A stretch of DNA of 64,000 nucleotides. Source: Niveispirillum lacus. GTDB taxonomy: Bacteria; Pseudomonadota; Alphaproteobacteria; Azospirillales; Azospirillaceae. Of the stretch, positions 9,262-17,528 are shown piece after piece. The notes beneath the pieces are model-generated. The model did no database searches. It had not been told where the DNA came from and worked only from the letters and a program-made list of their open reading frames with translations. The first letter of the stretch is position 1. Every line of letters begins with the position of its first letter. The DNA lies in NCBI RefSeq assembly GCF_002251795.1, contig NZ_NOXU01000026.1, forward strand, positions 186,001-250,000, written 5' to 3'. A program made the translations under genes and the position numbers.

Positions 9262-9843
9262 TTGATCCGATGGATGCTCCTTGTTGCTACCCTGGCACTA
9301 TCCAGCCCTGTTCTGGCGTCACCGCAGACACAGGTCGTGACGGCTGCCAATACCCAAGTCAGCTTTTCCATCCGCTATCTGCTGGTGGCAAAGGCCACAG
9401 GCCGATTCAGCGATGTTTCTGGCAGCTTTACTTTCGATCCTCAGACGGATGAGGTCGGCGGAATTGATGTCGCCATTGCTACCAGCAGTGTTGATACAGG
9501 TAGTCCGGCCCGTGACCGCGACCTGCAGGGGGCTGATTTTTTTGCTTCCGACGAATATCCCACGATGCGTTTCATCGGCCATGAGACGGTCCGGACGGGG
9601 CCGCATTCCGGCCGTGTATCGGGCAATCTGACATTGCGGGGGATAACACGGCCTGTCGTTCTTGAGGTCAGCCTGGATCACCGGCGGGCAACGGCCACCA
9701 CCAGCATCAGGCGCAGTGATTTCGGCATGCAACCCGGTCTGGCCAGCCTTTTTATTGCCGACCGGGTAGCGATTAGAATCGAGATCAGCGATCTGCCCCA
9801 CGGAACAGACCCAGCAACCGGCGGGCCGCTGCCCCCGGCGTAA
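9262..9843 (+). CDS. YceI-family periplasmic protein
   Basis: A 193-residue exported protein. A signal peptide ends at about VLA-S (residue 19-20), followed by a YceI lipocalin-like beta barrel. Its signature features are TQVSFSIRYLLVAKATGRFSDVSGSF, the paired DRDLQGADFFASDEYPTMRF and GNLTLRGITRPV. YceI proteins bind isoprenoid or amphiphilic ligands, and their exact role is usually unknown. The start is a TTG at 9262 with AGGAAA just upstream; an ATG at 9274 would shorten the signal peptide. The last 19 codons run past the usual domain end and overlap the 3' end of meaB on the other strand. Confidence 0.85.
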   Translation: MIRWMLLVATLALSSPVLASPQTQVVTAANTQVSFSIRYLLVAKATGRFSDVSGSFTFDPQTDEVGGIDVAIATSSVDTGSPARDRDLQGADFFASDEYPTMRFIGHETVRTGPHSGRVSGNLTLRGITRPVVLEVSLDHRRATATTSIRRSDFGMQPGLASLFIADRVAIRIEISDLPHGTDPATGGPLPPA

Positions 9844-10777
9844 CCGTACCGGCGGCCGTCGCCTGCTCCAGGGCCGACAGTTCAGTACGAACAGCGTGAT
9901 CCCCCTGGAAAGCGGCAATCAGATTTTCCCGGATTTCGTTCCACATCCAGGCCCGGGCCTGATCGGCGCGGCGACGGTCAATCGAGCCATCGTGCCCCAG
10001 AAGACGCCGATACTCGTTGATTCGATCCCAGATACCGTCAATGCCAACCTTGTTCAGAGCCGAGCAAGACAGAACCGGCACCGGCCAGTTACGGTTGGCT
10101 GGGCGCAGAAGCGCAAGGGCATGGCGATATTCTGCCTCTGCGTGCCGGGCGGCATTGGTCAGATCGCCGTCGGCCTTGTTCACCACAATCATGTCGGCCA
10201 GTTCGACAATACCTTTCTTGATCCCTTGCAATTCATCGCCGCCCGCCGGTGGAAGCAGCAGTAAAAAAAGATCCACCATGTCGGCGACCGCGGTTTCTGA
10301 CTGGCCTACGCCCACTGTTTCCACGATCACCACATCAAAGCCTGCGGCTTCCACCAGCAACATGGCCTCGCGCGTCCGACGGGCCACACCGCCAAGTGTG
10401 CTGCCGGCGGGGGAGGGGCGGATGAAAGCGCGGGTTTCACGGGACAGCAACTCCATGCGGGTCTTATCGCCCAGGATGGATCCGCCCGTGCGCTGACTTG
10501 TTGGATCGATAGCCAGAACCGCAACCTTGTGCCCACACGCGATGACATGCAGGCCGAACGCCTCGATAAAGGTCGACTTGCCAACCCCCGGCACCCCGGT
10601 TATTCCCACCCGCACGCCCTGGCCGCTAAAGGGCAGCAATGTCGCTAGCAGCGCCTCTGCCTGGTCGCGGTGGTCGGCGCGTGTGCTTTCCACCAACGTG
10701 ATGGCCTGTGCCAGCGCGCGGCGGTCACCAGCGCGAACGCGGTCAGCCAGGTCGGCGATGGGCAGGGCGTCGGGCAT
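9785..10777 (-). CDS. meaB: MeaB/ArgK-type GTPase, methylmalonyl-CoA mutase chaperone
   Basis: The 330-residue G3E-family GTPase has a Walker A GVPGVGKS at 61-68, the G3 region ETVGVGQSE, and the base-specificity motif NKAD. MeaB protects and reloads adenosylcobalamin-dependent methylmalonyl-CoA mutase, gating cofactor transfer. No mutase gene is in the window, so the partner is elsewhere. The start ATG at 10777 is preceded on the minus strand by GGAG at good spacing. It converges on the YceI gene with a 59-base coding overlap. Confidence 0.93.
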   Translation of the reverse strand: MPDALPIADLADRVRAGDRRALAQAITLVESTRADHRDQAEALLATLLPFSGQGVRVGITGVPGVGKSTFIEAFGLHVIACGHKVAVLAIDPTSQRTGGSILGDKTRMELLSRETRAFIRPSPAGSTLGGVARRTREAMLLVEAAGFDVVIVETVGVGQSETAVADMVDLFLLLLPPAGGDELQGIKKGIVELADMIVVNKADGDLTNAARHAEAEYRHALALLRPANRNWPVPVLSCSALNKVGIDGIWDRINEYRRLLGHDGSIDRRRADQARAWMWNEIRENLIAAFQGDHAVRTELSALEQATAAGTVTPGAAARRLLGLFRGADR

Positions 10778-10850
10778 GGTGTGTCTCCGAGCGGCATAGG
10801 GCTCGGTAATGTGTGTCAGCAGGCCGGCCTAGTCAAATCGCCGGGGTGCT

Positions 10851-10890
10851 GCTGCCAAATCTACACCTTTGGTGTGTGGTCTTTGGCAGC
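10851..10890. other. Nested inverted repeat between divergent genes
   Basis: GCTGCCAAA (10851-10859) is complementary to TTTGGCAGC (10882-10890), enclosing a second pair ACACC (10863-10867) and GGTGT (10871-10875). It lies in the 179-base spacer between meaB and the PilZ-like gene. It lacks a T-run, so it could be an operator or a leader hairpin rather than a terminator. Confidence 0.4.
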
Positions 10891-10926
10891 GCTGTTCAAG
10901 TGGCCAGACTCCGTGCGATTCTGGAG

Positions 10927-10935
10927 TTATCCACA
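10927..10935 (+). promoter_or_regulatory. Consensus DnaA box
   Basis: TTATCCACA is a perfect match to the DnaA 9-mer, 21 bases before the PilZ-like start codon. A looser TTATCCCAT follows at 10949. Single boxes occur by chance in a genome, so binding is only a possibility. Confidence 0.35.
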
Positions 10936-10956
10936 TGATGCCCACAGGCTTATCCC

Positions 10957-11340
10957 ATGACAGCCACCGCCCAAACCCAGACCGGACCCATACGTTCCCT
11001 GCCGGGTACCTTGTCGCTACTACGGTGGTTGGGCAGGCTGTGGCGCAGTCGGCCGCATTCGTCCCCGCCGCTGCTGGGCGTCTCGGTACTGGTGAACGGA
11101 CAAAAGCTGGCTGTGACTGAGGTAAACGGGTCGGGAATGTGTCTTTTGGGCTATCGCGGTTTGTTGAACCCACAGGACCGGTTCAGTTTTGTCCTGTCGC
11201 TCGGCGGTTCTGACATTGCCGGTGAGGCGATTGTTGGTTGGCGCCAAGCTGGCGCCATGGGTGTGGCGTTTTATGATCTGCCCGGTGCAGAACGTGACCG
11301 ATTGGGGCAGTGCTTGTCACAACGTAATGAAAAGGCCTGA
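10957..11340 (+). CDS. Small PilZ-like protein (tentative)
   Basis: A 127-residue protein. After a basic N-terminus (about 1-37), the rest is beta-rich: LGVSVLVNGQKLAVTEVNGSGMCLLGYRGLL, then GEAIVGWRQAGAMGVAFYDL. The NGSGMCL and VGW...GVAF elements resemble the N-x-S-x-x-G strand and closing strands of PilZ domains, which bind cyclic di-GMP. The arginine pair of the RxxxR switch is not clear. I therefore call it PilZ-like without claiming ligand binding. It sits between divergent meaB and convergent mtgA and probably is monocistronic. Confidence 0.5.
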   Translation: MTATAQTQTGPIRSLPGTLSLLRWLGRLWRSRPHSSPPLLGVSVLVNGQKLAVTEVNGSGMCLLGYRGLLNPQDRFSFVLSLGGSDIAGEAIVGWRQAGAMGVAFYDLPGAERDRLGQCLSQRNEKA

Positions 11341-11343
11341 TCC

Positions 11344-12042
11344 CTACCGGGTACAGGTGTCCAGCGCGTCGCGGCGGACAATCTCCATACGCTGCTGCAA
11401 CACCCCCGCGCGGGATGCAACATAGCGGCCCGGCGGGTTGGCTTTCCATTTCAGCGGATTAGGCAGGATAGCGGCGAGCAGGGCGGCCTCCTGGTTGGAG
11501 AGTTCGCTGGTACCCTTACCGAACCAGGTGCGTGCGGCGGCTTCAGCGCCATAGACACCAGGCGCCCACTCCACAATGTTCAGGTAGACCTCCATAATCC
11601 GTTTCTTTGGCCAGAAACTTTCCACCAGCAGGGTGAACCAAAGTTCCACTCCTTTGCGCAGCCAAGATCGGTCGGGCCACAGAAAGGCGTTCTTCGCTAC
11701 CTGTTGGCTGATGGTGCTGCCGCCCCTCAGAGGTTTGCCGGTCTGGTTGCGCTCAAGCGCCCGTTCCACAGCGTCAAGATCAACCCCCATATGGTTGCAG
11801 AACCGGCTATCCTCTGCCGCGATGACAGCCCGAACCAGGGCGGGGCTGATCTTTTCCATGGAGCGCCATTCATGGTGCCAGCCATGGCCTTCCAGGGCAC
11901 GGATGATCATCAACGGGGTCGCCGGCACAGGCAACACGGCGTAGGTCAGGACCCACACTATGGACAGGCCGAACAGCACAGCCACGGTCAGCGCAAGGGC
12001 CCGCACTATCTTCCGAATGCTCCAGCGCCTGCCGCTCGCCAT
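11344..12042 (-). CDS. mtgA: Monofunctional biosynthetic peptidoglycan transglycosylase
   Basis: This 232-residue inner-membrane enzyme polymerises lipid II into glycan strands. A single N-terminal transmembrane helix (about 13-36) anchors a GT51 domain containing the catalytic-glutamate motif AAEDSRF, GGSTISQQVAKN, KKRIMEVYLN and YGAEAAARTWFGK. Length is typical of MtgA. The ATG at 12042 has GGAGAGG immediately upstream; a TTG at 12096 would add 18 unlikely residues. It has no transpeptidase domain. Its 3' end is 4 bases from the convergent PilZ-like gene. Confidence 0.95.
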   Translation of the reverse strand: MASGRRWSIRKIVRALALTVAVLFGLSIVWVLTYAVLPVPATPLMIIRALEGHGWHHEWRSMEKISPALVRAVIAAEDSRFCNHMGVDLDAVERALERNQTGKPLRGGSTISQQVAKNAFLWPDRSWLRKGVELWFTLLVESFWPKKRIMEVYLNIVEWAPGVYGAEAAARTWFGKGTSELSNQEAALLAAILPNPLKWKANPPGRYVASRAGVLQQRMEIVRRDALDTCTR

Positions 12043-12158
12043 CCTCTCCGTATCCCGACAGCCTGCCCGTCCCTGTCCGCATCTTGGTGCGGACAATGGG
12101 GGTATGGTCCCTTAAGAGAAGCAAACCTCCGCTACACTCAATGAAGGAGCCACCGGCG

Positions 12159-12797
12159 ATGTACAAGCTTTATGGGAGTCCCGGCATGGCCAATCTGGCA
12201 CCGCATATGGCGCTGGAAACCATCGGCGTGCCCTATGTGATGGTTTGGGTCGATACGGCCAACCAGCAGCATCACCAGCCAGAGTACCTGCGGCTGAACC
12301 CAACCGGCCGGTTGCCGACATTGGTGGATGGCGATCAGCCGATTTTTGAAACGGCCGCCATTCTGCTGCATCTGGCCGACCGGCATCCCCAGGCTGGTCT
12401 GCTCCCGCCACTCGGCAGCATTGAACGGGCGCGGGCCTGCCAATGGCTGATCCATCTGACCAATTCGGTGCAGGTTGCCTTTTTAGCCTATTACTATCCG
12501 GAGCGTCATGTGATGGACCCTGCCTTTGCTGACAGCGTCAAACAGGCGGCCGAAAACCGCCTGAACGCGCTGTTTGACGTGGTTGAGAAGGCGCTGGAGG
12601 GCCGAGAATGGTTGGGCGGGGGCGGGCCCGGCATCGTCGATTTCATGCTGCTGATGATGGTGCGCTGGGGCCGAAACTTTGCTGGGCGACCGCCTCGCCT
12701 GTTACATCATCTCGGGGCCCACGCGGCCCGTACCACAGCCTTACCCGCCGTTACCCGTGCCTTTGAACAGGAGGGTTTGGGACAGCCCTGGTACTAG
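12159..12797 (+). CDS. Glutathione S-transferase family protein
   Basis: A 212-residue two-domain protein. The N-terminal thioredoxin-like domain begins MYKLYGSPGMANLAPHMALE and has the cis-proline region NPTGRLPTLVDGDQPIFETAAILLHLADR, where TGRLPTL and ETAAI form the glutathione site. A helical C-terminal domain follows. Start at 12159 with AAGGAG at 12144-12149. Substrate cannot be told from sequence; bacterial GSTs detoxify electrophiles or act in degradation pathways. Confidence 0.9.
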   Translation: MYKLYGSPGMANLAPHMALETIGVPYVMVWVDTANQQHHQPEYLRLNPTGRLPTLVDGDQPIFETAAILLHLADRHPQAGLLPPLGSIERARACQWLIHLTNSVQVAFLAYYYPERHVMDPAFADSVKQAAENRLNALFDVVEKALEGREWLGGGGPGIVDFMLLMMVRWGRNFAGRPPRLLHHLGAHAARTTALPAVTRAFEQEGLGQPWY

Positions 12798-12823
12798 GCC
12801 CTTGTTCGTTGCTGAGGACCGTT

Positions 12824-14029
12824 TCAACCTTGCCGCAAACGGTAGAGCAGGGCCTGGGTGGGTTTGCCGTCGGATGGCAGACCAACCGACTTCTGATAGG
12901 CACGGATGGCTGCGGCGGTCCTTTTTCCCAGAAAGCCATCAGCCTTGCCTTTGTGGAATCCTAGTTTGACCAACCGTGTCTGGATCTCCCGGACACCAGC
13001 CTGGTCCACCGGTATAGGGCGGTTGGCAATGGTCGTACCGTTAAGCTGAGTCGGGCGGTCTGGCGGGGTGGGGCCATTCGCTTCGCCATCTTCCTCCCCC
13101 TCGGCGCTGGTAGGGCTTACAGATGCCGTCGAGCGTCGGATACTGGCACTGCCCGGCGGCCCGCCCAGCATACCGGCAGGCGGGCCTGCTGCCACCTCGA
13201 CATTGCGACCGCCGGTATCCAGTCGCCGCAGGGCTTGGCTGGCCCCCGTATCGCCGGCATCCTGGGCCTGACGATACCATGCGCGTGCTGCCTCCAGATC
13301 GGCGGCGCCATCGACCCCTTGCTCATAAAGCGTGCCCAGCATGTACAGCGCGCGAGCAATGCCAGCATCCGCCGCTTGCTGAAACCAACGCGCTGCCTCG
13401 CTGGTGTCACGTTCAACGCCATAACCTTCTGTGTAGAGCAGGCCCAGATCAAAAGCCGCCTCGGCATGCCCCATTTCTGCCGCTTTACGGTACCAGCCGG
13501 CGGCCTGTTCCATATCATCCGGTATGCCCAGATCGCCCCGGAACAATTCTGCTAGTGTCCAGGCAGCATCGGCATCGCCCTTGTTGGCGGCCTGTCCATA
13601 CCAATAAAGCGCGCGGCGCATGTCTACGGCACTGGTCGGCGTTTGCGCGATCAGGGCATCGGCAAGTCCAATCTGGGCTTCAGCCTCCCCTTCACGCGCC
13701 TTTGCTTCCAGCAGCTTCAGTTCCGGATCGGCGTTAGCCGGCAGTGGCGGGGGAAGTTGTGTGCCGGCGGCCAACGCTGACGCTGCGGCCCCCGCTGTGA
13801 CAGCCGCGCCAGCGGCAGCCCCAGCCTTGCGTTTCGCTTTGGGTTTGGCAGCAGTCGTGGTTGCTGCTGTGGTTTTTTTCACCGCAGGTTTAGCGGGTTT
13901 CTGCACTGTCGGTTTTTTCGGTTCCGTCACCTGCGCCAGTGATGCCGGCGCCGTCGCCGAAAGCAGCAGAGGCAGGACAAGGCAGCGGGCGAATCGGCGT
14001 AGCACGGTGGCAGGGGCTTTGATCGACAT
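12824..14029 (-). CDS. Exported Sel1-repeat protein with C-terminal peptidoglycan-binding domain
   Basis: About 401 residues. A signal peptide (to about ASLA) leads into a Lys/Pro/Ala-rich low-complexity linker, then four or so Sel1/TPR-like repeats (ALYWYGQAANKGDADAAWTLAELF, AAGWYRKAAEMGHAEAAFDLG, AARWFQQAADAG, ARAWYRQAQDAGD). A charged linker leads to a PG_binding_1 domain at the C-terminus (VREIQTRLVKLGFHKGKADG...KRTAAAIRAYQ). It is likely periplasmic and cell-wall associated, acting as a scaffold. The ATG at 14029 is chosen; an in-frame GTG at 14047 with GGAAAG upstream is nearly as good. It converges on the GST gene. Confidence 0.88.
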   Translation of the reverse strand: MSIKAPATVLRRFARCLVLPLLLSATAPASLAQVTEPKKPTVQKPAKPAVKKTTAATTTAAKPKAKRKAGAAAGAAVTAGAAASALAAGTQLPPPLPANADPELKLLEAKAREGEAEAQIGLADALIAQTPTSAVDMRRALYWYGQAANKGDADAAWTLAELFRGDLGIPDDMEQAAGWYRKAAEMGHAEAAFDLGLLYTEGYGVERDTSEAARWFQQAADAGIARALYMLGTLYEQGVDGAADLEAARAWYRQAQDAGDTGASQALRRLDTGGRNVEVAAGPPAGMLGGPPGSASIRRSTASVSPTSAEGEEDGEANGPTPPDRPTQLNGTTIANRPIPVDQAGVREIQTRLVKLGFHKGKADGFLGKRTAAAIRAYQKSVGLPSDGKPTQALLYRLRQG

Positions 14030-14218
14030 TCTTGACAGTTCCGGCACCGGCCGGTCTTTCCGACACTAGGGAGTGGGTATGCACGACACTTTAGCATGAC
14101 CACTTGTGTTCGCCATATCCAAGCCATCTGGCAAATGTGATGATGAAGCCCTCGCGACCCTATTGCACCCGGCAATCAAACTGACTATGGTGCCGCCCGC
14201 CCAGGTAAGGGCCGGTGT

Positions 14219-14293
14219 TGGGGCGTCGCCAAGCGGTAAGGCAGCGGTTTTTGGTACCGCCATTCCCAGGTTCGAATCCTGGCGCCCCAGCCA
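14219..14293 (+). tRNA. tRNA-Gln (anticodon TTG)
   Basis: A 75-base cloverleaf. The acceptor stem TGGGGCG pairs with CGCCCCA, discriminator G, and CCA is encoded. The anticodon arm is GCGGT-TTTTGGT-ACCGC, giving anticodon TTG, and the T arm carries GGTTCGAATCC. It closely matches the E. coli glutamine tRNA. It stands alone, with no integrase nearby. Confidence 0.97.
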
Positions 14294-14588
14294 CCCTGTT
14301 GATTTTTCCATCGGATCAAGATGTTGCCCTATGCGTTCCGCCAGCCGGGCGTTACTTCCGCATATATGCGACTGATCCTCTTGCAGAGCGTTGTGAAGCG
14401 GTGGAAGATCACGTTAGGAGGAATAGATAAAATTTTGTATACTTGTCCGATGGTGGATAGTCGGATGTATGTCTTTGGGGTATAAATACCCTATGTGAAC
14501 GCACGGTGGACCCGACGATCACGGAACCCACACGGGACAATGTGCCGCCGGAAACGGCATCCAGGCAGAAGGGCGCAAGGGCAGCTTC
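14294..14588. other. Spacer between tRNA-Gln and EAL-like gene
   Basis: About 295 bases with no gene seen. The 3' part is AT-rich and contains GGGTATAAATACCC (14478-14491), arms of 6 bases around AA, which could be part of a promoter or an operator for the downstream gene. Confidence 0.4.
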
Positions 14589-15875
14589 ATGAATCGCCAA
14601 CCGAATGCACCGAAACGCGATTGGGTCCGGGTAAAACCCGGCGAGCGTTCGTCTGCCAACGCGATGAATGAAAAGCCCGAATATGATGATCAGAAGCTGC
14701 TGACACTGCTGCAGAGTGCCAAGCGCGAGGTGCAGGGTCTGCGCCTGATCCACCTGCATATGTCTTTGCTGAAGGATAAAAGCCAGCTTGATCTGATCTC
14801 CATCAAGCGGGCCATGCAGGAAACGGCTGATCAGTCGGCATACCTCCAGCTTTTCTCCCTGTCCAATGACGACGTCATCGTCCTCTATAAGGGCATCAAG
14901 TTCTCCTTGATTTCAGACGTCTGCTCTAAGATCGAGAAGCTGATGCTGTCGCGCACCTCCATGGTGAAGCGCAATCCCTATGGGGAAGACAGCCTCTATT
15001 CCATCATGGAACTCTCCCTGAACTTCGTGAACGTGATCCGGTTCATCGAAGGGTTGGCCCGGGAGAATGGGCCAGATGCCGCCAAGGCGGAGACAAAGCC
15101 GCCAATCACGCTGGAAGAACTGGGCAAGATCGAACGCGCTGTACAGATGTTCGACCTGTCGCCCTTCATGCTGAATCAACCAGTTGTTGACATTACCAAC
15201 AGCGAACAGAATCAGTTCGAGTATTTCGAGCTTTATATCGCGATAAAGGCGTTGGAAGAGCGGCTGTCACCCAACTACGACATTACCGCCAACAAATGGC
15301 TGTTCAGTTATTTTACCGCCAACTTGGATAATTCAGTGCTGAAGGCACTCAATTATGGGGTCGATTTTCTGCGGGGCCGCCGTATTGGGTTGAACCTGAA
15401 CTTGTCGACCATCATGTCGGCTGCTTTCGTGAAGTTCGATGAACGCCTCACCGCCGATCTACGTGGCAATGTGATCCTGGAGATCAACAAGGCCGATCTG
15501 GTGGAGAATATCGACACCTACAAGGAGGTCGTCGATTTTGCCTCGTCCAAAGGCTATCAGATTTGCATCGACGGGCTGAATGACTTTTGGGTCACGCATA
15601 TGGACCTGGAGTATATGGCCTGCGACTATGCCAAGATATTCTGGAACGACGAAATGGACATGATGTCAGACCATGAATATGAGGTGTTTGCCGAAAAAAT
15701 CCGGGCTCAGAGCAATTGCCGCTTCATTCTTGCCCGGTGCGGCTCTGTGTCCGGTCTGATGTTCGCGGAGAAGGCTGGTATTCAGTTGGTGCAGGGCCGT
15801 ATCGTCGACAACATTCTGCGCAAAGGTGTGTTGCTGCGTGACGCCATCAAGAGCGCCAAGATGATGAATGACTAA
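14589..15875 (+). CDS. Degenerate EAL-domain protein
   Basis: A 428-residue cytoplasmic protein. The N-terminal part (about 30-190) is helical and unassigned. The C-terminal part (about 195-425) follows the EAL barrel. NLNLS stands for the conserved Asn strand, EINKAD replaces the E-x-T/S-E metal motif, IDGLND replaces DDFG, AKIFWND retains the strand lysine, and LVQGRIVDN is the Q-G strand. The EAL glutamate context is FELYIAI, and the later catalytic glutamate is lost (ARCGSVSG). Hydrolysis of c-di-GMP is therefore very unlikely; a sensor or protein-interaction role is inferred. ATG 14589 is used; ATG 14664 is an alternative. The unknown gene at 16063 follows in the same direction. Confidence 0.75.
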   Translation: MNRQPNAPKRDWVRVKPGERSSANAMNEKPEYDDQKLLTLLQSAKREVQGLRLIHLHMSLLKDKSQLDLISIKRAMQETADQSAYLQLFSLSNDDVIVLYKGIKFSLISDVCSKIEKLMLSRTSMVKRNPYGEDSLYSIMELSLNFVNVIRFIEGLARENGPDAAKAETKPPITLEELGKIERAVQMFDLSPFMLNQPVVDITNSEQNQFEYFELYIAIKALEERLSPNYDITANKWLFSYFTANLDNSVLKALNYGVDFLRGRRIGLNLNLSTIMSAAFVKFDERLTADLRGNVILEINKADLVENIDTYKEVVDFASSKGYQICIDGLNDFWVTHMDLEYMACDYAKIFWNDEMDMMSDHEYEVFAEKIRAQSNCRFILARCGSVSGLMFAEKAGIQLVQGRIVDNILRKGVLLRDAIKSAKMMND

Positions 15876-16062
15876 GCCTTGTACCGTAAAGGTTACAGGG
15901 GTCTGTCCATTTCCAAACAGGCACACGCCAGAAATCAACTTAGGGGTTCGTCAACCCACCCTTTGGATGATATGGTTCCGTTCGCAAATGGGGACGGGCC
16001 GGCTATACTGGTCGTCACAATGATCGTGGACGATGGGGACCGGGCTTGCCCGGAAGGTTTCA

Positions 16063-17049
16063 GTGTCTGAAAAAAACCCGACAGACGGCCCAAGCAAGGA
16101 TCAAGGGGAGCAGAAAGGGGACACCAGTACCCATTTTCTCTTCACCAGCAAGGTCTTCCAGTTGCCTGGCGGCTATTTTGCCCTGTCCAAGGACAACAAT
16201 GATCCTGTTTTCAATGTGCATTTGGGTGATGTCTGGGGGAAGATTCCGTTCCGTACCCTGCGGGAGAGTTTTCAGATTGAAGACAAGAGCGATGATGCCC
16301 GCCTGCTGGGCATCGTGGAAAAGGGTCTGAAATTCGTCAGGGAAATCCGCCCAGGCGACAGCATCCCGCGTGAATTGCTCGACGGTTCGGCGTCCTGGCG
16401 TGTTGATGAACGGCACTTGACCATCGCGCGTGGCCGCCTGACCCTGCAACTGGTTTCCTGGATCACGGGCCGGGAATCCATGATCACTGACCGGTTCCAA
16501 CTGGAACAGATCGTGGAAGACCCCCAGACCAAGCAGAAGGCACAGGAAGCCTTCTCCAAACTGGCCAAACAATTCGGCCTGCCCGAAGACCGCAAACAGG
16601 AGATGGTCGATAAGGTCGATTATCTGGCCCGCGAACTGTCCTACATCGAAGCGCTGCGTGACCGCTATTCGCATGTTCAGAAAATCATGTCGAAGCTCAA
16701 TCAGGCCAAACGCACTTTCAAAGGCGAGGGGCAGGTCGTCGCGGACGTAGCGCGTATGCAGGCTTTGGCCAAGACGCCTGTCGCCAATTTCGATGATATC
16801 TTCGACCAAGTGGACGGGCAGACGGCTGAGGTGATGGCCATGCTGCGTACTTTTGATGCCCAGGTCGCCTTCATCCGCCGTATGCGCGATGAGTTGCACA
16901 CCCTGTTGATGGTGTGGGACGAGATGATCGATATGTGGGATGGGAACGATATCGACAAGGAACCGGAAACCGAAAACCGGTTGAAGCGTACCTATCAGTT
17001 CCTGGCCAAGAATTTCCTGATCAGTAAGGTCTGGCAGCGCGGTGGCTGA
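16063..17049 (+). CDS. Protein of unknown function, helical
   Basis: A 328-residue soluble protein I do not recognise. The N-terminal 100 residues look like a beta-containing domain (HFLFTSKVFQLPGGYFALSKDNNDPVFNVHLGD). The remainder is strongly helical with heptad-like stretches (KVDYLARELSYIEALRDRYSHVQKIMSKLNQAKRTF) and a Trp/Met/Asp-rich segment near the end. No signal peptide or membrane helix is seen. The GTG at 16063 with GGAAGG 5 bases upstream is preferred over an ATG at 16033 lacking a ribosome site. It lies 187 bases after the degenerate EAL gene; a shared pathway is possible but unproven. Confidence 0.75.
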   Translation: MSEKNPTDGPSKDQGEQKGDTSTHFLFTSKVFQLPGGYFALSKDNNDPVFNVHLGDVWGKIPFRTLRESFQIEDKSDDARLLGIVEKGLKFVREIRPGDSIPRELLDGSASWRVDERHLTIARGRLTLQLVSWITGRESMITDRFQLEQIVEDPQTKQKAQEAFSKLAKQFGLPEDRKQEMVDKVDYLARELSYIEALRDRYSHVQKIMSKLNQAKRTFKGEGQVVADVARMQALAKTPVANFDDIFDQVDGQTAEVMAMLRTFDAQVAFIRRMRDELHTLLMVWDEMIDMWDGNDIDKEPETENRLKRTYQFLAKNFLISKVWQRGG

Positions 17050-17528
17050 GGATACGGCCCGGCACCGCAGGGCACAAATGGTGGTCGATACGCGTCAGCC
17101 CTTGGCAGTATCGCCGTCCATTTAATTTTCCGATTATTTCATGTAAAAGAAAGACGCATTCGTCGCTCAGTGATCATGCCCTGGCGGTTTTCCGTCTGCA
17201 TGCCTGCAGGTGGCACGCTTTCTGTTGGACGCACGCTGCGACGGCACGATGCCGTTACCAGCGCTAAGATACTGATTTACATAGATTATATGAAAATACA
17301 CTTCGCGGACTAGTAAAATACCCCCTTCGTTGGAAAAACAACATTTTCCTACCGTTAAAAAATCATATTGACACCACGTGATGACAAGGCGAAAGTCCAT
17401 ATCACCGATAGGGATTACCCCGACGGTCGCGGCAATTTGATCGCGCAGCTTGCGCCGCGTCACCAAACGCTAAAGCGCCACGAACCATGCTTCGTGGCAG
17501 CCGCCTGATGGATGAAGGAGTTTCCACG
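17050..17528. other. Regulatory spacer upstream of sbp
   Basis: About 480 bases without a gene, AT-rich from about 17260 to 17380. It includes a small hairpin CCACGAA (17478-17484) with TTCGTGG (17491-17497) ending 31 bases before the sbp start, presumably in the 5' untranslated region. Control by sulfur status through a CysB-like regulator is expected from family knowledge, but no site could be assigned. Confidence 0.45.

Noticed and set aside
14219-14293. tRNA-Gln as an integration site
   Set aside because: No integrase, direct repeat of the tRNA end, or composition break is visible on either side.
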